A stretch of DNA of 64,000 bases from Paraphysomonas bandaiensis (Eukaryota; Chrysophyceae), in NCBI GenBank assembly GCA_965644295.1, contig CBFFRP010000148.1, positions 81,342 to 145,341 on the forward strand, given 5' to 3'. A model generated the notes under the pieces. The model was not told the DNA's origin. It saw only the letters and a program-made list of their open reading frames with translations, and ran no database searches. Position numbers and translations under genes: made by a program. Positions 49,144 to 60,412 of this stretch are shown piece by piece; position 1 is the stretch's first letter; the number at the start of each line of letters is the position of its first letter.

Positions 49144-49351
49144 TGTAGGATGCGGTCTCTGTCTGGAATCATTTGTCAGCATCTGAAATGTTTGTCCGTG
49201 CTTCGCACTGTCTATGGAAAATAATGGTGTACTAATGACGTTTACTTCAAAAAGATCTCTAACTTGTATTACATTTTACGGTTTATACTTAGTACACTAG
49301 GTCGTCGACAACATTTAGTATGATAATAAACAAAGTTTAATCTCATCTAAA

Positions 49352-49622
49352 TTACACACATTGATATATGCGATATTGATTTGATTGATATGACATCAAT
49401 GTAATCAAGAATTCGTTTTCAAATTTTCTTTTTTCTTCATCTGATATCCCGGTACGCTTCATAGGATCGAATACTTCAAACTTCAAAACACAAAACAGGA
49501 ATTGTACTCCTGGTGGCGTGGTTGAAATATTCAAAAGAAGAAAGAGTATACTTATAATCCTATAACCTACCTTTTCCAACAACTACTTCATTCTTCATTG
49601 TACACTTACTTGCTCCTTCCAT
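49352..49622 (-). CDS. small two-exon gene, about 69 residues
   Basis: Exons 49571-49622 and 49352-49509 with a 61-bp GT..AG intron join in frame: MEGASKCTMKNEVVVGKGVQ at the start, then FEVFDPMKRTGISDEEKRKF and MSYQSNQYRIYQCV at the end. The frame is open upstream of the ATG for some codons, so an additional 5' exon is possible. I do not recognise the family. Confidence 0.45.
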
Positions 49623-50041
49623 GGATAGGTCATTAACGGCTCCCCCAGGTCCCGGAATAGAGGCGGCTGCCACAGACTACACGCTACACTTGAGACTTGA
49701 GAATAGCTTAAGCTTGTCACATAGCTAAATCTAATACATTACATCAGCTATAATATATTTCGTTAGTTCGAATGGTGATGAGTTGAGATGGTGTTGGACT
49801 GGTGCTGTTCTAGCGCACTGCAAAAAATGGAAGAAAAATGATAATTAATTTCTAATCTTTCTAGGTGATTGCGGACAGTTTGACTGCAACCACATTAAAC
49901 ACCAACTACCAATAATACCGCTCACCATATTCATATCATCAGCGCAAGATTACCTATAAATCTAACTACGACACATGAATTTTTAATGAATAAGGACCTA
50001 GGACTAGCTGCTCTAACTACCACTGCATTTGATTCAATTTT
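49623..50041. other. intergenic, no gene seen
   Basis: AT-rich stretch between two minus-strand genes. It may contain a 5' exon of the small gene, but none can be supported. Confidence 0.4.
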
Positions 50042-51910
50042 TCACTGCTGTGTTGACGATGATATAGACTGTCTGCTCGTTCCTTTGCGCACAGACTCAT
50101 CGAGTGCTTGTTGAGAGGGACCGTAGGTTCCAAAGCTCTCGACACTGTGCAAACTAACAGTCGCGACGCTATTCGTACTACTGTCCATGGAGCCGATATA
50201 CGGAGTTGGAGTTCTAGACGGCTGTGGGTACAAGGGGTTGCTTGTTGCATCTCGGCCATACGCGGAACCGGGGCGCATTCCATGTGAAGTATCGAGGTTA
50301 GTCAACTGATACTCAGTGCCTTCGCGATAACTCGATAGTTTTCCAGATACGTCCAGACACATATACAAAATTGCCATACTACTCACTGCCGTAATAACCA
50401 GTATCCCAGCGGTAACCGCTATATTTATTTCGAACTCTTTCACTGACTCTTTATCGGTCTCCTCCTTGACCCCTGCCGTATAAATATACACCCCACCGTT
50501 GTGATAAAGTTCGTGGTGTTTATCTGAGTGCTCCGGGTCTTCCCAGGCCAACGACGCACCATAGGCTCCCACAGCGATTGACTGTTCAAATATTGACACC
50601 GAATACCCAAACATATCCCCTGGAATTTCGTCCTCAGGTTGCTTGTAAGTATGATACGACCAATAGTAATTTGATTCCCCCTTTACTGATTTCTCGTACT
50701 CACGATAAATATACACTGCACCTGAGCCACCCTCATTATAGGCGCCAATAGATGCTAAATTTTCATACACATCCAAAGAGTATCCAAAATGTCCTTCTTC
50801 AGAAGGATATTTGGGGTATATTTCTTCAACCAAATACCACGTATTGTAACTCTTCGCGTACGAGTAGGCAGCACCTGATTGGGAAATGACACCATATTTC
50901 TTCGATTCTGATGAGTGCTGAGGCGATCCCACTAATACTGAATCCTCCCATATGGCAACTGCTTGTCCATACAAGTCGTAATGAGCTCCATCTTCAGGTA
51001 TGAGTTTGGCTTCCTGCTTCCACGAATAGCCATCGTATTGTGTGTCATCGTAGGCAATATTGAATATATAGGCTGCTCCAATCTCCATTCCTTCATCAGA
51101 AGTAGTGCCTGGGGCACCAGCAACTACCAATCCGTCATAAATTGCAACGGATGATCCAAAGCGTTGGAAAGCAGCGCCATCGGATGGAGTGATCTTCTGC
51201 TTGTATGTCCACACCCCTGTTTTGTCGTCCACGAAAATTCGCATCCACACATACACACACCCTGCCAAAGTGCCAATTTCATCACATCCCCACGCACCCA
51301 CAACAGTTGTGTTCCCAGATGCCCCTACAGAACATCCGAAGTAGTCTTGACCGCTTCCATCCTCAGGAACCAATTTCATCACATACTCGAGTTTGGTTAG
51401 TTTAAATTCATCGTGGTGATGCTCGTGATTGTGTTCATCATGATGCTCTGCGTGGCGTTCATATAAATACGCCGCTCCAGAGTCTTGCCCCATTGCGTCA
51501 TTATTAATTGCCCCAACTACAGCAACATGACTGTGCAATGCTACAGAGTAGCCGAATTCATCATCCTCAGCTCCATCTTCGGGATGCAATACATATCCCA
51601 ATGCCCAGTCGACATAATCATCACCATGCTTATAGTATACATACGCAGCACCCGTCCTTATACCACGAGATTCATCTCCTCTGGCACCCACAATCATGAG
51701 GTCATCCCATATGGCCACACTACTACCATACATTTCATCCGTACGTTCACCCCATATAATATGCTCATATGAATACTCTTCTTCAAATGTCCATGATATC
51801 TCTTCCTCATACATATCATCATCATATTCTTCTAAAGGAATCATTTGTAACCCATTAGATGCATAAGTATGATAGATATAAGATGATAATAACCATATGA
51901 ATAATCTCAT
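50042..51910 (-). CDS. single-pass membrane protein with seven FG-GAP repeats
   Basis: The frame is 622 residues in one exon. A signal peptide (MRLFIWLLSSYIYHTYAS) leads into an acidic stretch and seven FG-GAP/integrin-alpha-type repeats, each shaped YGxSVAIxxxxxxVGA (YGSSVAIWDDLMIVGARGD, FGYSVALHSHVAVVGA, FGCSVGASGNTTVVGA, FGSSVAIYDGLVVAGA, YGQAVAIWEDSVLVGS, FGYSLDVYENLASIGA, FGYSVSIFEQSIAVGA). Seven repeats fit a complete seven-bladed beta-propeller. A membrane helix (INIAVTAGILVITAVSSMAI) at about residue 480-505 is followed by a cytoplasmic tail of about 115 residues rich in S, T and P. A cell-surface adhesion or sensing role is likely. The first about 150 codons and the upstream region are duplicated in the tandem array to the right. 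Confidence 0.9.
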   Translation of the reverse strand: MRLFIWLLSSYIYHTYASNGLQMIPLEEYDDDMYEEEISWTFEEEYSYEHIIWGERTDEMYGSSVAIWDDLMIVGARGDESRGIRTGAAYVYYKHGDDYVDWALGYVLHPEDGAEDDEFGYSVALHSHVAVVGAINNDAMGQDSGAAYLYERHAEHHDEHNHEHHHDEFKLTKLEYVMKLVPEDGSGQDYFGCSVGASGNTTVVGAWGCDEIGTLAGCVYVWMRIFVDDKTGVWTYKQKITPSDGAAFQRFGSSVAIYDGLVVAGAPGTTSDEGMEIGAAYIFNIAYDDTQYDGYSWKQEAKLIPEDGAHYDLYGQAVAIWEDSVLVGSPQHSSESKKYGVISQSGAAYSYAKSYNTWYLVEEIYPKYPSEEGHFGYSLDVYENLASIGAYNEGGSGAVYIYREYEKSVKGESNYYWSYHTYKQPEDEIPGDMFGYSVSIFEQSIAVGAYGASLAWEDPEHSDKHHELYHNGGVYIYTAGVKEETDKESVKEFEINIAVTAGILVITAVSSMAILYMCLDVSGKLSSYREGTEYQLTNLDTSHGMRPGSAYGRDATSNPLYPQPSRTPTPYIGSMDSSTNSVATVSLHSVESFGTYGPSQQALDESVRKGTSRQSISSSTQQ

Positions 51911-52572
51911 AGTTAATATACACTCAGATGACTGTATTATACCCTTACAACAACAACAGTAAGAAGGACCAAATAGGATATAATCAAGAACTCAATGATT
52001 AATCAAGATAATGTTAATTCATTATATCCAGAGATTAATGTGACTGTGTATATATATGGTCTGTGTTGTATATATATATGCTCGTAATCTCACATCACAA
52101 CACACTAAAAAATGAATTTTTCATTATTTCATTGCTATAAAATACGATCCCCACACTCTTATTTTTAGAGTAAGATAGTAGAAATCCCTTATTTTCCAAT
52201 TTCTAGGATAAATTGAGAATAGGAAATCTCAGTATGTTGTTAAAAATTAAGTATGAATTTCATGAGTTTTTGAATAAATTTGACCCTCATATACTGTCAG
52301 TATACCAGCAACCGTATATACAAAATACATACTCTAATAATACGTAATTTATTTACATAGTTTCGACCAGAAAACAAGAGATTTTACACAAATATTCGTT
52401 TTCATGCATCTAAAAAAGAACACTGCTATATTACATGTCGATTTATTGATTGTTTCATTGAAAAGTCATCATTTTTTCAGTGGAAAGTGAAAAAAAGTGA
52501 TTTTTCAAATAAATAAACAATGAAAAAATCAATAAAATCGATATATTGCTGCTGTTCATGTACAGACTGAAG
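51911..52572 (-). promoter_or_regulatory. upstream region of the FG-GAP gene
   Basis: AT-rich, with GTATATATATGG and TTGTATATATATATG stretches at about 52046-52080. It is copied, almost unchanged, at 56646-57307 and 61423-62084. No factor site can be assigned. Confidence 0.4.
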
Positions 52573-52709
52573 GTCCACAGCGTCCTTCGAGTTTGTAGGA
52601 CTGAAAAATAAACCGTTGGAGCCAACGAACTCCTCAACTGACTGAGAAGTTAAGCAACCGAATAAGAATGAATGAACCATCATGTCATTCTATTAGATGA
52701 TTATACAGG

Positions 52710-53204
52710 ATGGATGCTGAATTGCTTAGAAGATTGATACAAGAGGAGCTCAATAAAGCGATCACTCCTGTGGTGGAAGAGTTGAGCAATATCAAAGACC
52801 GCCTTAGCAACGTCGAAGACCGCCTTAGCAACGTCGAAGACCGCCTTAGCAAGGTGGAAGTACAGGGTCGTATCACGACTGCTAAAATGGCAAATGCTGG
52901 GATTGGAAGAGACCAAGCTCTAACGGTTGTGCCTTTGGATGATGGAACTAATCCACAAGTTGAAATTCCAGCAACCATTTCACACTTGCTTGTAGCAGGA
53001 AATGAGATACTTCCAAATGGCCAGCATAACAACTGGAACAAGAGGAAAAGTTTGGCTTTGTTGCGAGCGTACGACCCACAGTATGAAACGGATGATGAAA
53101 GTGATAATGAAGAGAGTCAGAGGTCTAGAAATCGCCGACTACGGGTGGCGAAGGTTTTAGGAGTGACAAAGCAACAGCTAAACTTTGCTCAAATGAATCT
53201 GTAG
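52710..53204 (+). CDS. MDAEL-element protein, 164 residues
   Basis: Same protein as at 27965-28438, here with three heptad units (RLSNVED twice, then RLSKVE). Changes against the 28-kb copy include N-to-K and S-to-A substitutions in the C-terminal half; the frame is intact. Confidence 0.55.
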   Translation: MDAELLRRLIQEELNKAITPVVEELSNIKDRLSNVEDRLSNVEDRLSKVEVQGRITTAKMANAGIGRDQALTVVPLDDGTNPQVEIPATISHLLVAGNEILPNGQHNNWNKRKSLALLRAYDPQYETDDESDNEESQRSRNRRLRVAKVLGVTKQQLNFAQMNL

Positions 53205-53664
53205 TCTTGTATGTGTTGAAGTGGTGGTACATGAGTACAAAAATATCTTATATTGTGCCGCGTTCATCTCAAGAATACGCCTTTTGCTTCAGTATGGGCT
53301 CTGCGTAAGTCGACCTCTGAATTCTAGTGTCATAGGAACTTTTATTAACATCAGCGTTTTCTATCGAACACACAGTGCGTATCAGGACTGTGTATCAATT
53401 AATTAATTTTCAATTAATTGCAACTGAATGGGACAGCAAGTAATAGTTTGCAATCAATTGGCTATGATCTGCATCAATTAATTAGCAGTTTATTGATATG
53501 CAGATATGCAGCCCTGGTGTGAGTAAGTTAACGCTCGCCGTTAGCGTTACAATAAGTAGAATTTATCTATTAGTCACTTGAATGTATAAATCAAAAATTC
53601 TAAACTACAGCAGCAGTCCTTATAAAACAGTACTATTTTTCTAGTTTTTATCACTTGCTTGTTG

Positions 53665-53782
53665 CAAGTTAATTAGTGCTACCTATAATACTACGTTGCA
53701 CTTATACACCTTATAATGCTTGCGTTGACGCACAAGCAACTTTCGTAGCGTTAAGTAGTAGGTTATTATAGTATGCACTAGT
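53665..53782 (+). repeat. 118-bp direct repeat, copy A
   Basis: Identical to 54509-54626 (from CAAGTTAATTAG to ATGCACTAGT). Array unit 2 has the pair at 58442-58559 and 59286-59403, differing at two bases. The single inverse copy near 27.36-27.49 kb has no partner, so the doubling is specific to the array lineage. Confidence 0.9.
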
Positions 53783-53918
53783 ATATTGAAAGTCTTTTTA
53801 TTTAGCAATAGGCGTTAAAAACTCGTTCCGATACAGTGGCTAGTTGAATGCTAGATCTACTAGTTAGACCTCTACCCATAACTAATCAGCACAAGTTCTA
53901 CTATCCTACTATTTAGCG

Positions 53919-54500
53919 CTACAGAAGCTGCTTGTGCGTCGCCGCAAGCACCAAGGTGCAACCACTTCCGTTCTTGATGTTGCGTGTGAGTTCGCCCTGC
54001 TCGTGTGTCTGAGGACTCACTGGCGCGTGTTGTCCGGGGGTCTCCCCTTGGGATAAGGTTCCGCCTGGCTCTGAGGTACAGGGTTCTGTATTAAGGTCCT
54101 GAGCGTACCGAGCACTAGATGTGTGCACTGAGAGGTTGATGGTGGTGTGGTGGAATGTGGCGGTGTCGCTTGTGCGTGGGTGTACATGCGTGATGCGGCG
54201 CGGGGATAGGGCTGTAGGCGTGTATGAGCCGTCCGTAAAGATTGCCTTATAGGTATCCGCGTTTACATCATCCAGTCCTAATGTGCGGATAATGTTGGTC
54301 AGGGTGTCGGTATCTTGAGGTTCCGGATTGTCGGGTTGGTGGAGTGTGAGGCCAACCTCCGTACCCCATTCCCGCAGGCTTAAGGCAAAGTGGTGGTAGT
54401 TTGGGTACGGTGCGGTAGTCTGTGTTAGAAGAAAGTGCGCTGCGTCACCGGCATCCCCGCCTAGGATTATGGCGCGCTGTAGGGAGCCCCATTTTTGTTC
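53919..54500 (-). pseudogene. GC-rich captured coding fragment (RNase-H-like, TE-derived)
   Basis: On the minus strand 193 codons are open from 54500 to a stop at 53919 without a start codon at the beginning. The translation contains IFTDGSYTPTALSPRRITHV; FTDGS is typical of the first strand and first catalytic Asp of RNase H domains in retroelements. Other parts read WGSLQRAIILGGDAGDAAHF and FALSLREWGTEVG. The GC content is clearly higher than in all surrounding DNA. It lies between an inverted diverged copy and a direct copy of the 118-bp repeat. I read it as a piece of another retroelement carried inside a repeat; it is probably not expressed as a full protein. Confidence 0.55.
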
Positions 54501-54508
54501 TTATTTCC

Positions 54509-54626
54509 CAAGTTAATTAGTGCTACCTATAATACTACGTTGCACTTATACACCTTATAATGCTTGCGTTGACGCACAAGCAACTTTCGTAGCGTTAAGT
54601 AGTAGGTTATTATAGTATGCACTAGT
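54509..54626 (+). repeat. 118-bp direct repeat, copy B
   Basis: Exact copy of 53665-53782. Its reverse complement aligns imperfectly with about 53870-53960 on the other side of the GC-rich fragment, giving the fragment an inverted-repeat frame. Confidence 0.9.
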
Positions 54627-54911
54627 TATGTTTTGGTAAATGCCTATCTAGCTTCTCTTATATGACTATCATAATATTGATTGAAATATATTGTGAGCCA
54701 CTTTAACAGAAACAATATTGATGAAAATTTTGGCCGGTCGGCCAGTCAATATATTTTACAATGTATTCCAATTTATTGTACAGTGTATTGAAATTTAATA
54801 TATTGTTTTCTAGCCCTGGTATGTATGTAGCTACTGAGCTGGTTAAGGCTCTCAAATGCATATTGCTAGTAAACTGACATTCCACACAACACATAGTAGT
54901 TACACACTACA

Positions 54912-55387
54912 TGTTGGAAATTGCTCATTCTTAACTAGATCTCAGAGAGAATTTGTCGTTAGTCTAGATAGATCAATTAATATCAATTACACTAAATGTG
55001 ACAAACAACACAAACTCATTTTGTTCTACACATAATCTCCTACATATGTGAACCTCTCGATACTAAACATATCTTCAAATATCAAACTATTCAGTTTGTC
55101 AATATCATCACGGCATTTGTACATCACCATACTTCACTGTATTCTCGTACGGTGTCTTCAAGTGCCACACTGAATATACTAGAATATAATCCATATTCAA
55201 ATACTCCCACTCAATGTAGAATGCAGCGATATGAAACAACAGTGAGCACAGTAATCTTTATGCTATGATTATCTATTTTCATCGGTAAAATAGTGTGAAA
55301 TCTTTTAAAGATACATCATGTATCACTAGCAGTCAACTAAATATACAGTTCTGTCGGATTTTTACTTACTAAAACACACCTTTGACA
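54912..55387 (-). repeat. copia LTR, array unit 1
   Basis: Inverse copy of the LTR at 26767-27240, 476 bp. The flank on its far side (TGTAGTGTGTAAC when read on the minus strand) is also shared with the 27-kb copy, so both derive from one insertion event and were copied together. Confidence 0.85.
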
Positions 55388-55620
55388 TCTTCGGGGTTGT
55401 TTCTTCTGCTGCTCCTTCATTCTCTTAACCCCGGTAATCGTTTTCTCATGACAACTGAAAATATTCGTAGCTAATGCCTTTGTGAAAATTTTGATACACT
55501 GGATTCTCTGAGAGATCCTTTGCACTCATGCTGTTCATAAAGAATGGAGTCGGCTTCGCTACTAAGAGTCCGAGCTCCTTACCAATTTTACTCCTCTCGG
55601 AGTTCTAACAATCTTTAGAA
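55388..55620 (-). mobile_element. copia pol 3' remnant
   Basis: On the minus strand, pieces of RNase H remain (KELGLLVAKPTPFFMNS, AKDLSENPVYQ), followed by an internal deletion relative to the 26-kb copy and the pol end IFTKAL. Frames are broken. The same remnant is at 60165-60397. Confidence 0.75.
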
Positions 55621-55635
55621 CACGTCTCTTCAGCA

Positions 55636-56055
55636 ATGAGGTCTTCTCTACCTTCCGAGTCTACCCTCCGAGCTGGTCTCCACTTCTCGAACTGTGGAGA
55701 TCTCTCCGCCTCTACATACAAGTTCGTTACCCTAATATCCTCTGGACTCAAGTCTGGACGTGTTAATTTTGCAATGCATGCATCGGGTACATCTACCATA
55801 TTAATTTCACCCAATCAGATGCATTTGCTAACCTATGCTGCAACCGCTTCCTCTGTATACGACCATCACCGTCAAGTTCAATCGGTCGACGAGGTGTATA
55901 AGAATTCGATCCTTGCTCATCCTGAGCACACACTTCTTGCGTTATGGGAGGAGCCCCGCTCGAGGTTTACTAAGTTAAGTGCAGCTATGGCAGTACTAAG
56001 AATGATGTTGGAAGAAAATAATCCACCAATGGCTGGTTACCCCAATGAGGAGTAG
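55636..56055 (+). CDS. unassigned open frame in the array, 139 codons
   Basis: Contains SNCGDLSASTYKF and HPEHTLLALWEEPRSRFTKL; no family recognised. An opposite-strand frame (55605-55814) is also open, so it may be antisense to a decayed retroelement gene. Kept in unit 2 (60413-60832) with one residue change (V to D). Confidence 0.25.
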   Translation: MRSSLPSESTLRAGLHFSNCGDLSASTYKFVTLISSGLKSGRVNFAMHASGTSTILISPNQMHLLTYAATASSVYDHHRQVQSVDEVYKNSILAHPEHTLLALWEEPRSRFTKLSAAMAVLRMMLEENNPPMAGYPNEE

Positions 56056-56171
56056 GTCAGGGACACTGGACTAATAGTTGGATTAAATGATGTATCATGA
56101 ATGAAAAGACAAAGTATGTATTCAATTAAAATAATGAAGTAAAATTAACGGCAATTACTACTTAGAACCTA

Positions 56172-56645
56172 CTAATATACATACCAAGACAAATCTGAAC
56201 CAAAGCGTAAATACGCCGCTCCAGAGTTTTGCCCCATTGCGTCATTATTAATTGCCCCAACTACAGCAACATGACTGTGCAATGCTACAGAGTAGCCGAA
56301 TTCATCATCCTCAGCTCCATCTTCGGGATGCAATACATATCCCAATGCCCAGTCGACATAATCATCACCATGCTTATAGTATACATACGCAGCACCCGTC
56401 CTCATACCACGAGATTCATCTCCTCTGGCACCCACAATCATGAGGTCATCCCATATGGCGACACAACTACCATCTGTACGTTCAACCTATATAATATGCT
56501 CATATGAATACTCTTCTTCAAATGTCCATGATATCTCTTCCTCATACATATCATCATCATATTCTTCTAAAGGAATCATTTGTAACCCATTAGATGCATA
56601 AGTATGATAGATATAAGATGATAATAACCATATGAATAATCTCAT
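56172..56645 (-). pseudogene. truncated copy of the FG-GAP gene 5' end, unit 2
   Basis: It corresponds to the first about 150 codons of the gene at 50042-51910. Relative to it there is a TGG-to-TAG nonsense change in the EHIIW segment, loss of 9 bp (the EMY residues) and other small changes. Similarity stops at 56208, and the frame then runs into unrelated sequence (LRFGSDLSWYVY) and a stop at 56172. Not a functional protein. Confidence 0.9.
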
Positions 56646-57444
56646 AGTTAATATACACTCAGATGACTGTATTATACCCTTACAACAACAACAGTAAGAA
56701 GGACCAAATAGGATATAATCAAGAACTCAATGATTAATCAAGATAATGTTAATTCATTATATCCAGAGATTAATGTGACTGTGTATATATATGGTCTGTG
56801 TTGTATATATATATGCTCGTAATCTCACATCACAACACACTAAAAAATGAATTTTTCATTATTTCATTGCTATAAAATACGATCCCCACACTCTTATTTT
56901 TAGAGTAAGATAGTAGAAATCCCTTATTTTCCAATTTCTAGGATAAATTGAGAATAGGAAATCTCAGTATGTTGTTAAAAATTAAGTATGAATTTCATGA
57001 GTTTTTGAATAAATTTGACCCTCATATACTGTCAGTATACCAGCAACCGTATATACAAAATACATACTCTAATAATACGTAATTTATTTACATAGTTTCG
57101 ACCAGAAAACAAGAGATTTTACACAAATATTCGTTTTCATGCATCTAAAAAAGAACACTGCTATATTACATGTCGATTTATTGATTGTTTCATTGAAAAG
57201 TCATCATTTTTTCAGTGGAAAGTGAAAAAAAGTGATTTTTCAAATAAATAAACAATGAAAAAATCAATAAAATCGATATATTGCTGCTGTTCATGTACAG
57301 ACTGAAGGTCCACAGCGTCCTTCGAGTTTGTAGGACTGAAAAATAAACCGTTGGAGCCAACGAACTCCTCAACTGACTGAGAAGTTAAGCAACCGAATAA
57401 GAATGAATGAACCATCATGTCATTCTATTAGATGATTATACAGG

Positions 57445-57981
57445 ATGGATGCTGAATTGTTTAGAAGATTGATACAAGAGGAGCTCAATAAAGCGATCAC
57501 TCCTGTGGTGGAAGAGTTGAGCAATATCAAAGACCGCCTTAGCAACGTCGAAGACCGCCTTAGCAACGTCGAAGACCGCCTTAGCAACGTCGAAGACCGC
57601 CTTAGCAACGTCGAAGACCGCCTTAGCAAGGTGGAAGTTCAGGGTCGTATCACGACTGCTAAAATGGCAAATGCTGGGATTGGAAGAGACCAAGCTCTAA
57701 CGGTTGTGCCTTTGGATGATGGAACTAATCCACAAGTTGAAATTCCAGCAACCATTTCACACTTGCTTGTAGCAGGAAATGAGATACTTCCAAATGGCCA
57801 GCATAACAACTGGAACAAGAGGAAAAGTTTGGCTTTGTTGCGAGCGTACGACCCACAGTATGAAACGGATGATGAAAGTGATAATGAAGTGAGCCAGAGG
57901 TCTAGAAATCGCCGACTACGGGTGGCGAAGGTTTTAGGAGTGACAAAGCAACAGCTAAACTTTGCTCAAATGAATCTGTAG
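57445..57981 (+). CDS. MDAEL-element protein, 178 residues
   Basis: Same protein with five heptad units, the longest in the window. The extra two 21-bp units account for the 42-bp length difference between array units. The frame is intact. Confidence 0.55.
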   Translation: MDAELFRRLIQEELNKAITPVVEELSNIKDRLSNVEDRLSNVEDRLSNVEDRLSNVEDRLSKVEVQGRITTAKMANAGIGRDQALTVVPLDDGTNPQVEIPATISHLLVAGNEILPNGQHNNWNKRKSLALLRAYDPQYETDDESDNEVSQRSRNRRLRVAKVLGVTKQQLNFAQMNL

Positions 57982-58441
57982 TCTTGTATGTGTTGAAGTG
58001 GTGGTACATGAGTACAAAAATATCTTATATTGTGCCGCGTTCATCTCAAGAATACGCCTTTTGCTTCAGTATGGGCTCTGCGTAAGTCGACCTCTGAATT
58101 CTAGTGTCATAGGAACTTTTATTAACATCAGCGTTTTCTATCGAACACACAGTGCGTATCAGGACTGTGTATCAATTAATTAATTTTCAATTAATTGCAA
58201 CTGAATGGGACAGCAAGTAATAGTTTGCAATCAATTGGCTACGATCTGCATCAATTAATTAGCAGTTTATTGATATGCAGATATGCAGCCCTGGTGTGAG
58301 TAAGTTAACGCTCGCCGTTAGCGTTACAATAAGTAGAATTTATCTATTAGTCACTTGAATGTATAAATCAAAAATTCTAAACTACAGCAGCAGTCCTTAT
58401 AAAACAGTACTATTTTTCTAGTTTTTATCACTTGCTTGTTG

Positions 58442-59403
58442 CAAGTTAATTAGTGCTACCTATAATACTACGTTGCACTTATACACCTTATAATGCTTGC
58501 GGTGACGCACAAACAACTTTCGTAGCGTTAAGTAGTAGGTTATTATAGTATGCACTAGTATATTGAAAGTCTTTTTATTTAGCAATAGGCGTTAAAAACT
58601 CGTTCCGATACAGTGGCTAGTTGAATGCTAGATCTACTAGTTAGACCTCTACCCATAACTAATCAGCACAAGTTCTACTATCCTACTATTTAGCGCTACA
58701 GAAGCTGCTTGTGCGTCGCCGCAAGCACCAAGGTGCAACCACTTCCGTTCTTGATGTTGCGTGTGAGTTCGCCCTGCTCGTGTGTCTGAGGACTCACTGG
58801 CGCGTGTTGTCCGGGGGTCTCCCCTTGGGATAAGGTTCCGCCTGGCTCTGAGGTACAGGGTTCTGTATTAAGGTCCTGAGCGTACCGAGCACTAGATGTG
58901 TGCACTGAGAGGTTGATGGTGGTGTGGTGGAATGTGGCGGTGTCGCTTGTGCGTGGGTGTACATGCGTGATGCGGCGCGGGGATAGGGCTGTAGGCGTGT
59001 ATGAGCCGTCCGTAAAGATTGCCTTATAGGTATCCGCGTTTACATCATCCAGTCCTAATGTGCGGATAATGTTGGTCAGGGTGTCGGTATCTTGAGGTTC
59101 CGGATTGTCGGGTTGGTGGAGTGTGAGGCCAACCTCCGTACCCCATTCCCGCAGGCTTAAGGCAAAGTGGTGGTAGTTTGGGTACGGTGCGGTAGTCTGT
59201 GTTAGAAGAAAGTGCGCTGCGTCACCGGCATCCCCGCCTAGGATTATGGCGCGCTGTAGGGAGCCCCATTTTTGTTCTTATTTCCCAAGTTAATTAGTGC
59301 TACCTATAATACTACGTTGCACTTATACACCTTATAATGCTTGCGTTGACGCACAAGCAACTTTCGTAGCGTTAAGTAGTAGGTTATTATAGTATGCACT
59401 AGT
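58442..59403. repeat. 118-bp repeat pair enclosing the captured fragment, unit 2
   Basis: Copies at 58442-58559 and 59286-59403 flank the same GC-rich fragment as in unit 1. The left copy has two substitutions (GCGGTGACGCACAAACAAC) shared with unit 3, while the right copy keeps the unit 1 sequence. Confidence 0.85.
58696..59277 (-). pseudogene. GC-rich captured coding fragment, unit 2
   Basis: Essentially identical to 53919-54500 at an offset of 4777 bp, with the same open minus-strand frame including IFTDGSYTP. Confidence 0.55.
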
Positions 59404-59688
59404 TATGTTTTGCTAAATGCCTATCTAGCTTCTCTTATATGACTATCAAAATATTGATTGAAATATATTGTGAGCCACTTTAACAGAAACAATATTGATG
59501 AAAATTTTGGCCGGTCGGCCAGTCAATATATTTTACAATGTATTCCAATTTATTGTACAGTGTATTGAAATTTAATATATTGTTTTCTAGCCCTGGTATG
59601 TATGTAGCTACTGAGCTGGTTAAGGCTCTCAAATGCATATTGCTAGTAAACTGACATTCCACACAACACATAGTAGTTACACACTACA

Positions 59689-60164
59689 TGTTGGAAATTG
59701 CTCATTCTTAACTAGATCTCAGAGAGAATTTGTCGTTAGTCTAGATAGATCAATTAATATCAATTACACTAAATGTGACAAACAACACAAACTCATTTTG
59801 TTCTACACATAATCTCCTACATATGTGAACCTCTCGATACTAAACATATCTTCAAATATCAAACTATTCAGTTTGTCAATATCATCACGGCATTTGTACA
59901 TCACCATACTTCACTGTATTCTCGTACGGTGTCTTCAAGTGCCACACTGAATATACTAGAATATAATCCATATTCTAATACTCCCACTCAATGTATAATG
60001 CAGCGATATGAATCAACAGTGAGCACAGTAATCTTTATGCTATGATTATCTATTTTCATCGGTAAAATAGTGTGAAATCTTTTAAAGATACATCATGTAT
60101 AACTAGCAGTCAACTAAATATACAGTTCTGTCGGATTTTTACTTACTAAAACACACCTTTAACA
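59689..60164 (-). repeat. copia LTR, array unit 2
   Basis: Same as 54912-55387, with the outer end reading CCTTTAACA, which restores the TGTT...AACA termini seen at 26767-27240. Confidence 0.85.
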
Positions 60165-60397
60165 TCTTCGGGGTTGTTTCTTCTGCTGCTCCTTCATTCT
60201 CTTAACCCCGGTAATCGTTTTCTCATGACAACTGAAAATATTCGTAGCTAATGCCTTTGTGAAAATTTTGATACACTAGATTCTCTGAGAGATCCTTTGC
60301 ACTCAAGCTGTTCATAAAGAATGGAGTCGGCTTCGCTACTAAGAGTCCGAGCTCCTTACCAATTTTACTCCTCTCGGAGTTCTAACAATCTTTAGAA
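60165..60397 (-). mobile_element. copia pol 3' remnant, unit 2
   Basis: Copy of 55388-55620 with the same internal deletion and broken frames. Confidence 0.7.
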
Positions 60398-60412
60398 CAC
60401 GTCTCTTCAGCA

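Larger units (their letters stand above)
52573..53782 (+). mobile_element. MDAEL element, array copy 1
   Basis: Inverse copy of 27355-28577. The left limit near 52573 is where similarity to the 28.5-kb copy stops; the right side ends with the 118-bp segment 53665-53782. The same segment is repeated with the array at about 57308-58559 and 62085-63294. Confidence 0.65.
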
